Assembly: GCA_032191485.1 (NCBI GenBank)
Contig: JAVDOI010000008.1
Span: 22,143,049-22,207,048 of the forward strand
Source: Leptoclinus maculatus
Lineage: Eukaryota > Chordata > Actinopteri > Perciformes > Stichaeidae
Length of the DNA stretch: 64,000 nt
Direction of reading: 5' to 3'
The translations under genes were made by a program, and so were the position numbers. Shown here in pieces: positions 50,961 through 61,409 of the stretch (position 1 is the first letter of the stretch; each line of letters opens with the position of its first letter). The notes below the pieces were generated by a model. The model worked only from the letters and a program-made list of their open reading frames with translations. It had not been told where the DNA came from and ran no database searches.

Positions 50961-53900
50961 TATCCTGCACTGGGATAAAGCAACAATAAATAAATGGAAG
51001 CACAAGCCTTATAATTGCAAGGTCATGACCTTTGATTTACGATCGCACCGGCCAGTTATAGGACACAGTCTCAAGAGCATTGGAGATTACACCCCATATA
51101 GAAATATGCATTCATACATGGGTGAGACTGGTGATGAAACGTCAAGCCGTTAAGCTGTGGAGCAGTTGTTTATAACACACTGCTGTCAGTGGAAGTGATC
51201 CTGACATGGAGGAACAGAATAAACTTCCCTCCAATTGAATAATATACACCAAACTAAATTGTACACACCATGTGACTGATCTGCCAACCACCGTGGACTC
51301 TAATAACAAGAACAGCAGCAACCATGAGGACTCGTCCACCCTACCTGATTCTGTGTAGCCCTGAATGGCTTGTGAGTATTTCTCCTGTGCATCGGCAAAT
51401 TGTCCGTTTTTAAACAGCAGGTTCCCTTCATTCTTTAGCCGGGACAGAGGTGGAGGCAGGGCTCCGCACGGGGCATCAAGGTTGACAGATTCCCCTGCAT
51501 TTCCTCCCATCGGAGTTTCTTTACCGCCGCTGCTCTGATCAGCCGGGACTGAAGCTGTCGAGCCCCTCTTGCTCGTTCCATTGGCTGCCTTTTCCTTTGA
51601 CTCCTGCGAGACTTTGTACTTGTCAGAGCTGGCTCCTTTGCTCCTCCAGTTTCCATGGTGGGCGCTGTTGAAGTCGCTGTGAGGACCCCCGTCACCTCTG
51701 CCGTGGGGCTTCTTTTGAGCGTTACCCATGTCTCCCCGTTCGCCAGGAGCAGCTGAGCTCTCCTCCCCTCCCACAGCCTGGCTGGGTTCAACCGGATGAG
51801 CTAGAAGAGAGAGGGAGGGGAGGGAGAGGCAGAGAAGAGGGGGGAACACACCCACAGGAAGGAGTCAGCGGTTACATCACAGTGGGGGAGGGTTGGACAC
51901 ACATGACATAGCGCCACTTCAAAGAGGGAGTTCCAGGAAGCAGCCACTCTCAACAGTGAATTCTGAAAGCGCTGGGTGGGGGTAGGGCAGATAACACACA
52001 CGAAGAGACAGTATGTCACGTTACCCAGATGGCCAAGGGGTGTTTCCTCTTTCTATATAGCACAGACAAACATGAACATGACTGCCCTACTATTACGAGA
52101 GTCGCCACAGCTTCCTCAGGTCAGACGGTTTGTTTAAATCAGAGGATTAGAGGGCAAATCCTTCAAACAGGCAGCTACAGTGAGGACTAAGTGGGCACAC
52201 ATATACAGATATACTACAGTCTAGTGTCAAAATACAGAATACTGGATATGGACAGTACACACAGTATTCAGCAAGTCTTTATACATTAAATACATTCAAA
52301 TGTCAATGCTGAGTTCTAATTTCTGAGAAGTAGGGCAGCCATTATGGAATTATCGGTATTTGAGAGCCTACAGTTTATCTTGTTTTTCCCATAAATGATT
52401 GATGAAATTAAGTAATTTGATCATTTTGATTACTTAATTTGGGTTATTAAGTAATATGAATAACACATGTTCTGAGCTCATGAATAATTGTCAGAGTCAC
52501 ACCTTCTGTAAGATGTTCTGAGCAGGACATTTAACATCTGGAAAGTTCACTTTGGTGGAAAAAACTAGGTAATTACGACACTGCTCGTAAACTAAATAAA
52601 AAATGATATTTGACTTCTTGGTTTTTGATAGTATCATTGGTCAGCCTCTACTGTGAAATTAAGCAAATGTGATCCACCATAGAGCTATAGATCTACTGCA
52701 CTAGGTATATGGTTGGTAGTTTATTTTAAAATTTTAGATCAGTAGTAATAAAATGTGAATAAAGGATTGTTTGTCTATGCACAGCCTTAATACAATAATA
52801 TTCTTTCACTGAACAACTGCAGAATGCTGCTTTATACACGACACATAACGGATGCTGATTTAAAAAGCTCTTAAAATCTAATTAAACTGTCCATGATGTT
52901 AAATAGTGTTAAATATAGCTAAAAGACATCACAGACAGATTTCTGGAGGGATTCAGGGAATTTAAACGGTCACTGGCTTCTGTCTCTGTGTCTGTGTGTA
53001 AATCAAGGATACATACATTTGGAATATGGAGGTCCAAATAATCTCACCGGTCTGCTCTGCTTTTGTCTCATCGTTATTGCAGTCATCATCTTCCTCTTCT
53101 ACTTCTTGAATGAGGATCTTCTTGCCTTTGCGTTGCAGCTCAGGTTGACATTCCTTCATCTTCTTCTCAGTTTCAGACAGAAGTTGCTAAACCACAAATA
53201 ATTCACAAATTAGAATTTGTCAACAGTAGGAACCCAAGTTCTGTTCAGTAAGTCAGCAAAGGTGACGCATACTGACACCACAATCACCCATATACCTCTC
53301 AGCTATAGAGAATTTATTGTGTTGCAATGTAGGATCATGTAAGGATCATCTTCTCCCTATTCACCTACAGTACATTAAAATCACTAATACATAATTAATG
53401 GACATATCAACAGTTGACGACTAAATAAAATGCACCCTGAGCTCATCATCGGCCTTAAAACAACAGTAAAAGCTACACCATTGTCTGATTACAGTTATAT
53501 AAGACTAGGTGTGATTATATTAATACCTTGCAGCTGTTTTTAAGTGCCTGATCTCACACAAATACAGTGACGCCTAGTGGTCAAAAAGGGCTAGAGGCAT
53601 TATTTCACCGACAGTGGCTGCAGCATTCTGTGGCTCTTCCCTCAGCACCACCCTCAGGTCCTCAGCAGCCATTCGGAAGTTTCCCATGTGGTTATAAACA
53701 GTGGCACGACGTAGCAGGGCTGGTGGTGAAAAATACATCACGTACAGTATTGACGTTTCAGACACTGAAGCCACTGTTAACTCCTGTGCTGTAAAGTTGT
53801 GAATGTAGTATCAGAAAACATACAGAAAATTCCCAAAAGGGGCTTCACAAAAATACTTTTGAGGGAGTGGGAAACATTAATCGATGCTTGCATTATAGTC

Positions 53901-55723
53901 ACATTTCTGTTGACATTAAAGCGCTACTGTACAAAAAAAGGGGCTTCACCTTTCATATTGCCTGGTTCCAGCTCGAGGACCCTCAGACAGTCGCTCATGG
54001 CATTGTGCCAGTGCTTGAGCTTGATCTCTGCCTGAGCTCTGTTATTGTACGCAGCCACCGTTGGTTTAATGGAAAGGCTCCTGTAATGGAAGGCCAAAAA
54101 CAAACCTTAAGTCATAATGAGGATAATGGACAAACACTTAGAGGCACAGTAAATGGGAATGCAATCAGACTTAAATCATTAAAGAAGTCTAATTAAATAC
54201 CAGGAAACATATTAGAATCCCCTTAGGAGCTGTGAAATGCTTGCTGTATTACTTGAGTTGTTTTAAGAGCCTGACCTGGAATAGTATGCAACAGCTTCCT
54301 CATAATCCTTTGCTCTGAAAGCTTCATTGCCTTTGTCCTTTTCGCGATTTGCCAGAGGGAGCTTCTCCTGTTCTGTCAGCACTGGATGTATTGTAGAGAC
54401 GACACATTTGAGACACAAACACACACTACTTAAGTATTGCTATGAGCTATGAGCTGCTACACATAAATACATTACTTGTAGCATCCACTTCAGTCTTGAT
54501 TTTGGGGTGTCCTGTTTTTATCATGACTGCTGGATCCTTTTTGACCAAATTCTCATCGATTCTTTCACATTCTTTTTCGGCATCAAACCTGGGAATAGAG
54601 CAAAAGATATTTGGGTAAAGGAAGATCCTCTGCTGCTCTACAGCAGCATCACCTGTTTAACTGTGGATCATTGTAATGAAAGATGCTTAGCTAAGGCGAT
54701 TCTTTACAAAGTGAAATGTATGGAAGCTTTTAGGAACAGAGCATGCAGCTGCTGTAACAGTGTGTTTTTTCTTCTGGATGTAAAAGACAAATGTAGAGAC
54801 AAAATGACTCACTTGTCCCATTCTTGATAATCTCGTGGGAGAGTGCGTTTTGAAGAATTCCTCTTTTCTTTTGGAACTGAAGCCTGTGGTGACATAAGAC
54901 TCAATTTGAGTATTTTCCTAGTGTACATAAATGTGCATGTTACATCGTTGGAGACCCTTTTTACCTGACTAAGAGGAACGGAGCAATTGGAACCTCTTAT
55001 AGGTGGCATATTTATATTGTGTAAATCATCAAACACTGACTGCTGTTTTAGTGAAGTCTCCATCTTTTTGGTTTCTTCTTGCCACGTCTGTAAGTAACAA
55101 AGTATTTGATATCAAAATGACTCATTAATCAGGATTGATTTTAAAAAAAGAAGCAAATCTAAGATGTGTTGCATGCCTTCAACTCTTCAACAATTTGGCT
55201 CCACTCATCATTGGAGAGGCTGGCTGCTGTGGCCACAGGGGTTTCCTTCCTGAGAGCTCGGCTCCTGGGGTCCAGTTTCTCCAAGTGACTCTCACAGAAC
55301 TCAATCAGATGAGGATAAATGCCCTCGTCGCCGGACCTGAACACAAAGTAAAACGTTATGTTCTGAAAACCCAAATTCTTAAATGTTATTGTGTCACGAT
55401 GTGCTCTTTTTGTGTTGGTGCTAGGCCTATGTAATCTATTTACAATACTGTATGTTCATTTTCTAGGATGAAATAATGATCTTAGTGGAGAAAAGCTCAC
55501 CAGCAATATAAAATAGAATATTTGATTAACATACAAAATCTATTTCTTCACACCCTGAAGCTCAGTTATGTGACTCTTACCTAAGTACTCTACAGATCAT
55601 CTCCAGGTATTTTACGTCTTTGCATTTTTCAATGTAGCCATAGTCCAGGTGCTCCACGGGGACCTTTCCGCCATAGTCAGCGGTGGCGGACTGGTTTCGA
55701 TAGAAAGTCTCATCTTCGCTCAT
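43640..55723 (-). CDS. spag1: Sperm-associated antigen 1 (dynein axonemal assembly factor), TPR protein
   Basis: SPAG1 is a cytoplasmic co-chaperone-type factor needed to assemble axonemal dynein arms; human loss causes primary ciliary dyskinesia. Eighteen coding exons in transcript order: 55723-55581, 55336-55177, 55087-54965, 54883-54813, 54588-54476, 54381-54276, 54080-53950, 53719-53613, 53186-53048, 51800-51345, 49241-49142, 48601-48449, 47873-47737, 46312-46171, 45037-44911, 44771-44607, 44238-43915, 43768-43640. They total 2826 bases and encode 941 aa (human 926), with every phase matching. The N-terminus has DYGYIEKCKDVKYLEMICRV and SGDEGIYPHLIEFCESHLEK. The first TPR block is REKDKGNEAFRAKDYEEAV (about residues 215-310), the second LKNEGNLLFKNGQFADAQEK (about 480-610) and the third LKQEGNEFVKKGQYQDALGK (about 657-770). 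The RPAP3-type C-terminal domain starts at PTNAYEFGQALN. A low-conservation charged linker fills the 456-base exon. One intron has a GC donor and one a weak GT donor; see findings. Confidence 0.95.
47118..47480. mobile_element. TTAA-flanked MITE with long inverted repeats
   Basis: The 363-bp element in a spag1 intron begins TTAAAGGGAGAGTGTGGATT and ends AATCCAAACTGTCCCTTTAA. The arms include an exact inverted pair of 27 bases at 47153-47179 and 47420-47446 (TTCTTATCCACAGTCAGTG within it). It resembles the 42263 element at its outer 10 bases but differs internally. Confidence 0.75.
49559..49580. repeat. Short (TG)n repeat
   Basis: About ten TG units in a spag1 intron. Confidence 0.85.
49713..49753. 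repeat. (CA)n repeat, interrupted
   Basis: CA array with one TGCA interruption, in the same spag1 intron (49242-51344) as the (TA)n array. Confidence 0.85.
50881..50952. repeat. (TA)n microsatellite, about 36 units
   Basis: Uninterrupted TA dinucleotide ending in AAATAAATATA, in a spag1 intron. It is self-complementary and can extrude or slip. Confidence 0.95.
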
Positions 55724-56240
55724 ACCTGAGGAGAATAACGTCATCCGATTAACGTTCCTCAGTTATTCTGTCAAACAATGTGGTTTTGTTTATAGCAGAC
55801 TGCTTCACTGAAGTTAGCTAACCCAAAATGAACCTAGCCTATGTTAGCTCAGTACATTTAGATAGCGTTGAGCTAAAGCTCTACAAAATGTGATGAAATA
55901 ACGTGAGTTATTCCACATTGTGGAATTACCGATAAATCCAGACAAAAATTTCATTAATAAAATGTCGGTGTTCCTCGTAGATTATAAACGTAATGTTAAC
56001 TTATCTTAATGCTATTAAAGTTAAATGAATAGCTTTACCTGCTGCTTGTTTGGCCACTTTGACTAAACTTCCGACTGTTACTATGGTAACCACACGCGGA
56101 AGGAAGTTGCACTCCCAAGCGGAAACACGTGACACAGTCCACAGTTGGCTCCAAATTTGAAAACGCGGCTGGTAGATGATGAACATGTAGCAAGCAAACA
56201 GCGACGAGGGGCACAAGCTGAGGCCTAGAACTGAGCCGGA
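55724..56240 (-). other. spag1: spag1 5' UTR (exon edge at 56039)
   Basis: The first coding exon starts two bases before the ATG (acceptor at 55726-55727 on the plus axis). Upstream on the minus strand a donor AAGCAGCAG/GTAAAG marks an untranslated exon beginning (plus axis) at 56039. Its 5' end is not visible and must lie within about 200 bases because fbxo43 starts there. Confidence 0.55.
56077..56090. promoter_or_regulatory. RFX X-box
   Basis: GTTACTATGGTAAC is a perfectly palindromic outer match to the RFX consensus GTTRCCATGGYAAC with one central change. It sits in the spag1/fbxo43 promoter. RFX factors with FOXJ1 drive motile-cilia genes, which fits spag1. Confidence 0.7.
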
Positions 56241-56278
56241 GGAAAACGACCTGTGCATTAGCCACGTTTTGTGAATAG
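56220..56278 (+). other. fbxo43: fbxo43 5' UTR exon 1 (start estimated)
   Basis: Non-coding sequence ending TTTTGTGAATAG/GTAAGTATT, a strong donor. It joins the acceptor TTGTGTGCAG at 57436, leaving 64 bases of 5' UTR before the ATG at 57501. The 1.16 kb intron between them holds nothing I recognise. Confidence 0.5.
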
Positions 56279-57500
56279 GTAAGTATTTTTGTTATAATTC
56301 TATGTTTAATGCTAAATAATGCAATACACGACTATCTAGCTAGTTAACGTCGTGTGTCTGGGAAGCCACTAACGTCACCTAGCAGTGGTTGTGGTTTTAG
56401 GAGGCTAACGTAGCTAGTTAGTGATAACTTGTCAGTTTGTCACACAATGTTGAATGTAAGTTAGTGTTCACATTACTGGGTGTAACTTAACATGATTTAC
56501 CCCGCAAGGATAAACGGGTAATTTATTTGGACGTGTAGATTTAATTAATTAAGAACGAACCTAATGGCTCTTTGATATTGTGTGTTTATGCGTATGTTGA
56601 GTTTGTAACATTATCAACGTGGTCGACATTACACAGACAAATGTAACGATACGCAACATTTGAGGTATATCAATCCCCTATGCACGAGTTAACGTACAGT
56701 TAATTGACACAGGTGTTTTCACGTCATGCTAATTGCTCTAACAGATGTCTGTGGGACTTGAGGGAGTCATAACACGTTTGGTTTTTATGTAAGGTTTTAT
56801 TAAGTCTTGAATGCAGTTAACTCTGAATTCTGCATCCATTTTCAAGTGTATTTTCACAATTGCGCTTTCTTTGTGCAAGGTAGCGTTGTTTATTTTGTTT
56901 CCTCTGGTCAGGGCACGCAGAACGAACGCAATCACCAACCGCTATTTATTGGACGTTATCAGATCATTAAGAGGAAATAAAGTGGCACACTCCACTCTTG
57001 ACCCTTGTCTGAGCTGTCGGCGGTGTACAGCCAGTCGGGCTCAGCTGTTGGTTTTGGCGGCTACAGCTCACTTTATAGCGGCATCACAGAGAGCACGCGA
57101 CGGGGGATTTAAATCTAAAACACGCCCTCGCGTAGCAACGCTGATGAAACAGTTGCGAATGTTTGGTGTTGAACTAGCTGACTGTCTTTGAAATAAACCT
57201 AGAGTGTAAACGCTGAACACGACATAGATACTTTCGAAGTATTTAAAGAAAAAAAATCATTCATCTCTTATCACAATGTGAGTCCAACATGACAACATCT
57301 AATTAAAAACGGTAAGACCTTGCAAACACAGGCAGCATGTCAGCTAGCTTTAATAAACTAGTCAGTTACCAGACAGGCACAGTTTATGCTGCTCAGTTGT
57401 CTTTGGGTTCACTCACTACTTTTTTGTTGTGTGCAGGTCAGTTGACATCTACTTGGGGAATACGGTGTATTGGACACACAGTGCACACAGGAGGAGGAAA

Positions 57501-60500
57501 ATGCAGTGCACTCCTGAATCAAACGTCTACCTCGAGAGCTGCAAAGGCCAGCACAGTTATGATTGCTCCGACAGCGGATACTCGGGTTTATTCCAGAGCC
57601 CACAGAGCATCTGTGGAGTGGACTCCTGTCTCTCTTTGTCTCCAGTAGAATTCAGTGAAACGCCTAAAGAGAACATCTGGCTTTCTGTCACACCCAAGGA
57701 GAGGACCAGAGAACCGGTTGGATATTTGGGCAAAGACCACAGAGGTATCCAGCGGCCTCAAGGGGTCAGCTGGTGTGAAACTCCTAAAGTGTACAAAAGA
57801 GATGCCCCGATGCGACACAGACTTCTCATGTGCAAACCCGCCACAGATGTCAAAGTTGACGACACAAGATCACCGTGCGCCAGAAGGACTGAATCTTCCA
57901 TCAGTGTCAGGTCTGAACACTGGCTCAATGCATCGTTTGACTCTCTAGAAGCTTTAAAATTGGAGCAGGACCTGCAGCTATCTGGTAGGAAACGCCGCAT
58001 CCTCTTCACGCAGATGAGGACCTCGACTCTTGAAGATGGCAAACTACACTCCGGTTACTTTCCCAGTTTCGAGAGAAGAGCATCGCTCTCTGATGCAGAT
58101 TTCAACCAGAGCATTTCTGCCTCTGATCAAATTGATATTGAGACTCCATGCTTTATCAAATCCCTGCCTGCTCCATCTCAGGAAACCTCTCAATCACCAG
58201 TCAGCGGTGTGACAAATAACCAGTATGACAGCTCAAGTGTCTTGTACACACCATCATCCTCACGCACACCCAAATATATCAGGTACAAATTTGGTACATT
58301 TTCCCTGCTGACTAAAGAAATGTTATATATATATATATATATATCTCAAAACATGTTGTTCTACTAACCACCTTCTAACCCTGGAACAGGTCTGAGTGTG
58401 AAGACAGTGGTTTTAGTTCCTTGGCCCTTGATAAATCCCAAGACTCCTCAGTGGACCATGACGGCTCATTCCTGGAGCTGCTCGTCTCAGCCTCCAGAGG
58501 AAACTGTGAAACCCCAAATCTCACAGAGGCAAAGCGGCGCTCCCGTTTGCAGCGTCAACATAAGCTTTCAACGCTTAAAGAAGGGGGCTCTCAGTCCGAG
58601 GAAGACCCAGCAGAGAGAAAGCACGGACATGTTCGTCAAAGCCACATCCTTTCTACAGAAGATGAGGTTTTTGATCGCAGTGCCACCCCTCGCAGTGCCC
58701 TTTCTGCTAAATGTAGTAATAGCATGACATCTGATAGTTTGTTCTCTGCAAGACAAGACGATGCTACCCCACTAAGATCAACTACAGCCAGGCCAGAAAA
58801 CATGACGCCCCTTAACACAGCTCCTGTTAATCTGGATGTGACTCCTCTCAGGACAACCCCCGTCAATCTCTCTCTGACTCCAGCTCTACAGCTGATTCAT
58901 GCTATGTGCCAACTGAAAGCCCACATGTCTGTTGGCCAAAGTCCAAGCCTAAAGGAGCAGCTGAAGTTCACCGCAGCGCTGGTTGAGACCCCTGTGACGT
59001 TCAGGACCACCATGCCGCTGGCAGGGCTGATCGGCAGGAAGATGGGCCTGAGGAAGGTGGACATACTCGCAGAGCTGAGGAAGAAGAACCTCAGGCACAT
59101 CCTGTCTGTCATCTTCAGCCACCTGACCTCTGAGAGCGTCTACATGTAAGGAGTTCATGTTTTCAACACATTTAGCTGTCGTATACAAAGTAAAATCGTA
59201 TTAGCTTTCATATTTTTGATGCATCTACTGTATGCCTGTTTTCTTCTCAAAGGTTAAGCCGTTTGATTCCCAGTTTGTCATTCATTAAACTGATTATGAT
59301 GACTTGTGGTGGCAGCATTTAAGTTATAGATTAGTATATGAATGCTGAGCTTAGATCAAAGTACAGGACCCTTTTTGTACTTTTTATCAAATTAACTTAA
59401 AGCCTGATTGTTATTCAAAAAGCAAGGCTTTTACGGACATTCATTGACACAACCTTTATTTAATGTGCAATGAAGGCTGGGAATATTGGTCTCATGCATG
59501 CAATTGTTTGTATTGGGCAGGTGTGGTCAGGTGTGCAAGAGATGGAACGAAATCATCCAACAAGACAAGCGAGCTAGTTTTAAGAGAAGAAACTACCTGA
59601 GTGAAGTGGAGGCTGCTCTTGAGGTAAGAGGTCTGCCATATTAGCCACTATTGCTGATGGCTAGCCAATGTCAAATGGGTCTGATATCAATATCTGGGCG
59701 TTACTCACGGCTCTCTGGCTTTCTGTTGTCGTTCTCAAACGGGTATTTTCTAAAAACATTGGCTATGATACTGATGGTCAGCCTTGTAAAAAGTATCTTT
59801 TAGAGACCAGTACAACAGCAGATTTCTGTCTGATGTGATTCAGTGTAAAGTAACATTTGAATTGTCAATATGGATATCAACCAACAGCGGCTAAAAGTTG
59901 AAATGAGTTAAGTTTGTGGTGATGTCTTACAGCTCGGCGGTGTCGTCCATGTCCCTGACGCAGAGACTAGACTCACTCTGCCCAAGAGGTCGGCCCTCAA
60001 GACGGTTCAGGCCCAGTCTAGGACGTCCAGCTTCTGCACCCCACAGTCAGGAAACAGCACTTTAACCCCATCACAGCACAGCGCCTTGAATTCAGGCAGC
60101 AGCAGCAAACGAGATAAATTTCTGGAAGTGAGTTTGAAACTGATTATACTGGATTTGGTTAAATAGTTTCTATGTAATATTTTGATATATTAGTTTGCAT
60201 TAATTGCTGTTTATTGGAGGATGATTGGGGATCTAATTGATCTTACTGAAGGAACTGCTCTGGGAAAGTTTACATAAAACCTTTATTTTAAGTCATTTCT
60301 ATTTTCTTTGCCAGGTTGCCCAAACCCTCTTCAACGATGAGTGCCTCAAGCCATGCCCTCGATGTCAGCATCCCGCGAGGTGTCACTCAGTGAAACAGGA
60401 GGGCGTGTGCAGCAGAGCCGACTGTGATTTCAGCTTTTGCACAGCCTGCTTGTGTGCTCTCCACGGCTCTAGAGAGTGCGTCAGCCAGTCTGTGGGCCGA

Positions 60501-60563
60501 CGCAAGAAGGACATACTTCTGCCTGGAAGCGCACAGAGCAAGCGAAATGTTAGGCGACTATGA
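57501..60563 (+). CDS. fbxo43: F-box only protein 43 (Emi2), meiotic APC/C inhibitor
   Basis: Emi2 holds eggs at metaphase II by inhibiting the anaphase-promoting complex until calcium release triggers its destruction. Five coding exons: 57501-58282, 58390-59145, 59521-59623, 59933-60127, 60315-60563. They total 2085 bases and encode 694 aa. The N-terminal half is disordered and carries DSGYSGL and EDSGFSSLALDKSQDSSVD, which look like DSG-type phosphodegrons, and KLSTLKEGGSQSEED, which matches the human RRLSTLREQSSQSETEEE region. The F-box region runs from LAGLIGRKMGLRKVDILAEL to CGQVCKRWNEIIQQDKRA. The zinc-binding IBR-like region is CPRCQHPARCHSVKQEG, then CSRADCDFSFC and CLCALHGSREC. The protein ends in the family RL tail (SAQSKRNVRRL). 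The start is the ATG of MQCTPESN. It is divergent from spag1 and lies 0.8 kb upstream of rgs22. Confidence 0.95.
58324..58345. repeat. Short (TA)n repeat
   Basis: About eleven TA units in fbxo43 intron 2, 41 bases after the exon border. Confidence 0.85.
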
Positions 60564-60935
60564 GCAGAAAGTCAGCTGTGTTTTTGTTTGTTATGCCGAG
60601 GTCACTTCAATTTTTTATGTCTAATGGTGAACACGAGGCATAGCAACAAGGACAATGATATGTAGCTAGTACATGAGAGCAACTTCTGTACCTTTCAATG
60701 TGTCTTTGTGCCTTTTTGTACTGTATTTACTGTTTTTTCAACACAGTTCTTGTGTTTTTAATTATGAATGAAATGAAATCTCACCAGCAGAACAATGACT
60801 GAATTTTGCTGTTGATATATTTTTTCCATACACATTGATTAACTGTATATATGTTTTGGGACTTCCTCAGGAATTTTCAGCTTTTACCAATGTGTTTTCA
60901 AAGCAGTTTTAAAATAAATTAGTTTTTTTTTATCT
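60564..60935 (+). other. fbxo43: fbxo43 3' UTR
   Basis: From the TGA at 60561-60563 to AATAAA at 60913-60918, T-rich. It includes a TTTTTGTACTGTATTT stretch near 60714, a U-rich context similar to cytoplasmic polyadenylation elements. Given the egg role of Emi2 this is suggestive only. Confidence 0.6.
60913..60918 (+). terminator. fbxo43: Polyadenylation signal of fbxo43
   Basis: AATAAA followed by a long T-run and TGTGTC. It is the first canonical hexamer after the stop in good context. Confidence 0.75.
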
Positions 60936-61268
60936 GTGTCTCTTTTGTGAATGTATTGGTCTTTTTTGGACTATTGTGTCTATTGTAATTTGTAAAAATG
61001 AAATAGTTTTAGAACTTTTCTTTTGACGGTGTTTGGTGCCATCTAGTGGTATGACCTTACCTTGTCTTAACTGCAATAACTGACTTTCTTTTATTAAACT
61101 TTCTTTTACTACATGCACGTGATTTTTAATAGTAAAGTTAATCCCGTAAATACTTTAGAAACAAGTCATTTTTCGGATCTTAATTTGTAAGAAGAAACCA
61201 ACTTGTTTTTAACTTCCTGCTCTTCTCTAGTTAAACTTTTACCGCCCCGTGTTTTGAACATGAGTCCA

Positions 61269-61281
61269 CTTCCATAGCAAC
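61269..61281 (-). promoter_or_regulatory. rgs22: Degenerate X-box upstream of rgs22
   Basis: On the minus strand the site reads GTTGCTATGGAAG. The left half is a perfect RFX half-site and the right half is weak. It lies about 130 bases upstream of the rgs22 start codon, the usual promoter distance. Confidence 0.4.
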
Positions 61282-61409
61282 CTGCAGTGTGTCGGTACTC
61301 ACACAGAGCTTTGTGGCTGCCCGACGCTCAGATGTGAGTGCCTGGCTCGATTTTCTGGGCAGACAGTTTGAAAATACTGTTCAGTCATTTTCATTTTCAG
61401 AAGGGAACA

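Larger units (their letters stand above)
56039..56278. promoter_or_regulatory. Shared bidirectional promoter of spag1 and fbxo43
   Basis: The first-exon donors of the two divergent genes are only 240 bases apart (spag1 at 56037-56038, fbxo43 at 56279-56280), so both start sites lie between them. The interval includes an RFX X-box. Confidence 0.6.

Noticed and set aside
56811..57191. 126-codon open frame in fbxo43 intron 1, considered as polr2k or another small gene
   Set aside because: It has no zinc-ribbon cysteines of POLR2K and no recognised family. Composition looks random.
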